64,000 nt of DNA from positions 45,527,849-45,591,848 of the forward strand of contig CM070581.1 in NCBI GenBank assembly GCA_036346355.1. The letters are read 5' to 3'. The stretch is from Rhipidocladum racemiflorum. Taxonomy: Eukaryota; Streptophyta; Magnoliopsida; Poales; Poaceae. A program made the translations under genes and the position numbers. Positions within the stretch are counted from its first letter, which is position 1. Every line of letters begins with the position of its first letter. This document shows, piece by piece, positions 63,774 to 64,000 of this stretch. Below the pieces are notes generated by a model. The model made no database searches, was not told where the DNA came from, and saw only the letters and a list, made by a program, of their open reading frames with translations.

Positions 63774-64000
63774 CAATGTTGTCACTATTGTAATGCCCTT
63801 GTAATATAATATGTTGCTTATTTCATCATCTGAACTTTCGTTGTATCTACCCTACTAAGGTTGAGTTTGCTTACTAAGGCTACTGGCTGCATCTACATGC
63901 TTTTCACAATGATCATAATGATGTAAACACTTTAACTTAAGTTTTCCTAGGCTACACTATTCATATCATTAGTTGTTGTCGACTAGGGTAATTGCACTAG
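63774..64000. other. Right edge, no gene seen
   Basis: AT-rich sequence with TTGTAATATAATATG near 63800 that could serve as a polyadenylation region. Nothing else is supported up to the window edge. Confidence 0.4.

Overview
The window is plant nuclear DNA, almost certainly from a grass (Poaceae). It is a stack of LTR retrotransposons inserted into one another, and no intact host gene is visible. The case for a grass is the Tat-type Ty3/gypsy elements with a TGGCGCGCCAGGTAGGGG primer-binding site, a PF04195-like ('putative gypsy type transposon') accessory gene, and a Ty1/copia element whose reverse transcriptase resembles the grass Opie/Ji (SIRE/Maximus) group. The species cannot be told from the sequence alone. 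No rRNA, tRNA or CRISPR was seen. All identities were judged by eye. || Layout: 1-1801 is the right part of a long LTR (family C) cut by the window edge. 1802-3746 is unclassified sequence with one LTR-like stretch. Element 1 (3747-16196, minus, family A, TSD ACTAG) is full length but decayed. 16202-17009 and 20643-21757 are pieces of an accessory gene of an older gypsy element (family B); they are separated by a solo family C LTR (17010-20637, TSD AAACC). Element 2 (21758-48739, minus, family A, TSD CCACC) is interrupted by a solo LTR of family D (28095-30152, TSD TTTGA) inside integrase and by element 3 (35484-48201) inside its own 5' LTR. Element 3 is family A on the plus strand and carries an extra inverted LTR at its left end. 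From 48745 family B resumes: the 5' part of its antisense accessory gene, then its 3' LTR ending at 51053. That LTR abuts a broken host gene with a GRF-type zinc finger (51054-51271, continuing at 63114). A copia element entered the GRF gene at TSD CACCC (LTR 51272-53081, internal 53082-59467). A 3641-bp direct repeat (49441-53081 = 59468-63108) then places a second copy of the family B gene start, the family B LTR, the GRF fragment and the copia LTR downstream. || How the parts work together: each family A element codes gag, protease, RT-RNase H and integrase on one strand. Between integrase and the 3' LTR there are two transcription units on the OPPOSITE strand. Antisense unit 1 is a multi-exon gene (about 750 codons, six exons) with a PF04195-like N-terminal domain. 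It lies behind a TATA box and an array of ~93-bp repeats next to the 3' LTR. Antisense unit 2 is a short acidic helical ORF of ~100 residues behind its own TATAAAT box, present in all three copies. The PF04195-like unit has a described precedent in Grande-type elements; I do not recognise the small one. || Most interesting points: the conserved small antisense ORF; element 3, apparently integrated through two U5 ends; the duplication that truncates the copia element; and a strong excess of the octamer CCGAGTGG on both strands of family A internal regions.
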